Below, piece after piece: positions 61,861 through 64,000 of a stretch of 64,000 bases of DNA. The notes beneath the pieces are model-generated. The model worked only from the letters and a program-made list of their open reading frames with translations, searched no databases and had not been told where the DNA came from. A program made the position numbers and the translations under genes. The DNA lies in assembly GCA_037951165.1 (NCBI GenBank), contig JBBDHG010000014.1, forward strand, positions 22,403,001 to 22,467,000, in the 5' to 3' direction. Position 1 is the first letter of the stretch. Each line of letters begins with the position of its first letter. This stretch comes from Lophius americanus (taxonomy: Eukaryota; Chordata; Actinopteri; Lophiiformes; Lophiidae).

Positions 61861-62567
61861 TATTAAGCTGGCTTAATATAGTTCACTGAAGCGTCCTCTA
61901 ACTGCTCTACAAACTATAAATGCAACATATTCTACAAGCTGATCAAACCTTTACCTGTCAAAGAGTACAAGCACCTGTGCATCTTCAAGGAAAGTACTTG
62001 AATAAAGGTACTTAGTTACTTTCCAACATGCGTAATTGACTTGTTGAAGGCCCAAACAAGGATTTTTGCATATGTATCTGTCTGTCAGGGGGAGGCAGTG
62101 ATTGGTTTAAAACTTAAAATACCAAATCGAGGAACTGACTCACCATCTGAGGAGAATGGAGAAAGACTGACAGATGGACAGAGAGAACACAGGAATGAAG
62201 AAAAAAAAGTTGCCCCTGTGCAAGATGGTGGATTGACAGATTAACTGTGTGTTTGTGCACCTGTAGCAGCGGTCAGTAAGGTGTGAAGGGAAGACCATTC
62301 AGATCAGCTCATTTTAGTCAGACGCATTCTTTGTGTCCATCATGGCGTCTTACTGCCTGTAGAGTTTGAGTGGACATAAGTGTGTATTGACTTTCGGAGG
62401 CTGTATCTCGTAAATATGTCTAATAGAAGGTTTTGGCGCAGAAAAAAAACATTTCACAGATTGACTATGTCTGATGGTGTGTGACTCATCTGATATATCA
62501 TTCAGCATGTAGCATCTCTGCAGTGTCTGAGTCACCATGCAGCAGTGACAGACTGAGGAGCAGCAAC

Positions 62568-62570
<3 letters not shown>

Positions 62571-62639
<69 letters not shown>
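62571..62639 (+). repeat. (GA)n microsatellite
   Basis: About 34 uninterrupted GA units. Open frames across it (Arg-Glu or Leu-Ser repeats) are artefacts. Confidence 0.98.
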
Positions 62640-62640
<1 letters not shown>

Positions 62641-64000
62641 AAAGAGCACATAACAAAGGAGGGCTGATGATGAAAGATCATGACATTATCTCATCCTTTT
62701 CATGTGATTCTATTCTACAGCTTTTGCTTTGCTTCCATTAGTTTCTCTGATCCATTATCATATTTTTTCATGGTTGATGCTGTTTCACTTTAGCACTAAA
62801 CTTCAAGAGAATAGTCAACATCTTATTGAAATAAAAGGGACAAAATAAAGCAGAGGAAAAGTGTGTGCTGCAAACACTGTATTTAAAAAAAGAAGAAGTT
62901 AATATCCGGGTGATCTGCACTCATAACTTTATTACTCAATGAAAATATATTTAAACAAAGACTCCCTCCTGGGGTTTGGACCAGTTATGATTGAGAACTA
63001 TTGAATGTTTTTCCTTCGATAGCTCCCTTCTGCGTCATCCCAAAGTAAATGTCAGAGGCAGTGTCTCCTGTGTGTTTTATCCTATTTGTTTACTGTGGGT
63101 GCCTTTTCTGTCCCACACTCGTCTCGAGGTGTCACACTCAGCCACGTTCGGCTCTTAAAGGCACCGCGCATCGATCATTTATCACAGCATCGACATAAAT
63201 CCATTAGATGAAGGCAAATATCAGCTGTTAAATTCATGTTCAAACGTCTGCCGGAAGTCAATAATATAGGGTTTGAATGGATTCAGCGGTTGTTCTCAAT
63301 AATGGAGCTGTAGTGTGTGGTTGCTGCTGTGGATGAGGAGCAATTGCCTGGAATTGAAAAGCAATTTCGAACCCTAATGAGTAAATTACAGGGTGCAGAA
63401 AAGGGTTTTTTTGTTGTGTCATTCTCACTAGTGATTACAACAAATGGTTAAACACGCAATGACAAAAGGCCTGTTTTTAAGATCAAGATTGACATTATTA
63501 TGTTCTTGTAGGCGTGTGTCATTTAATAACACAAGTACCAGCTGTGGAGAATTGATTCATCACAGTTGGCCGCGGCGGTGAGGTGCGTCTACTGAGCCGA
63601 CTGTCTGACCACCGAACAATAGGACAGATGGCGATAGTGTCGTCCCTTTCCTCTCCAAGAGCTCTCTATCGGATGTGTCACATCAGTGAGGCTGATGAAA
63701 TCAGAGGGACAACTGTCCATGTCAGCATGAAATCAATAAAGCATCCACATTGTTTGTGAGCGTGTGATATTTGCATAATGTATGTGATATAAAAAAAATA
63801 CATGTATATTATATTGCATGTAATAATCGATGAAGTGACCAAACCAGGCTTCGACAGAGTTGGGCTGTATTATATGTTTCCTCCGGTTCCATTAAATATT
63901 AAAAACCCTCCCCCATCTCTCACTTTTTAATGAGATTTGGAGTGTGCATGTCACCCCACTGCGAAGCCATCGGTAAAAAGGCGAGAGGACAAAGGAGGCC
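62640..64000. other. Unassigned right end
   Basis: No coding exon or repeat was recognised. The sequence from about 63030 to 63700 is complex and repeat-free, as seen in conserved non-coding regions, but conservation cannot be tested here. Confidence 0.4.

Noticed and set aside
62350..62741. Leu-Ser or Arg-Glu repeat proteins
   Set aside because: Translation of the (GA)n microsatellite.

Overview
The window is nuclear DNA of a ray-finned (teleost) fish. Three spliced genes with vertebrate-type GT-AG introns can be rebuilt exon by exon. The space between exons is packed with degraded teleost transposons: Tc1-like, hAT-type MITEs, L2 and other LINE remnants, a Penelope-like fragment and tRNA-derived SINEs. 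There is no operon, CRISPR array, phage or plasmid feature. Low G+C introns, microsatellites and SINEs of a kind common in percomorph fish support a spiny-rayed fish, but the species is not named here. Layout, left to right: 0-2.79 kb is repeat-rich upstream DNA of slc39a13. From 2.8 to 17.45 kb is slc39a13 (ZIP13 zinc transporter, + strand, nine coding exons, predicted 378 aa). From 17.45 to 22.8 kb is its 3' region and a repeat-rich spacer. From 22.8 to 31.95 kb is tmem178b (+ strand, four coding exons, predicted 298 aa), starting in a GC-rich promoter/5'UTR, with a probable 3'UTR of about 3.2 kb. From 48.8 down to 36.4 kb is gas2 (- strand, seven coding exons, predicted 470 aa), convergent with tmem178b; candidate poly(A) signals of the two genes lie about 200 bp apart. 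From 48.8 to 64 kb no coding gene could be supported; it holds SINE, Tc1-like and L2-related remnants, microsatellites and unassigned sequence. The genes form no pathway together: ZIP13 moves zinc (or iron) out of secretory or vesicular stores, TMEM178B is a four-pass claudin/PMP22-like membrane protein, and GAS2 links actin and microtubules through its CH and GAR domains. The points most worth checking are in gas2: a Ser/Thr/Pro-rich linker of about 150 residues between the CH and GAR domains, and a roughly 22-codon stretch of the last exon that matches mammalian GAS2 only when read in another frame. Next come an unclassified dispersed repeat with four same-orientation copies, two adjacent perfect hairpins in a gas2 intron, and MITEs placed right beside slc39a13 exons. 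No clearly new biological system was found.
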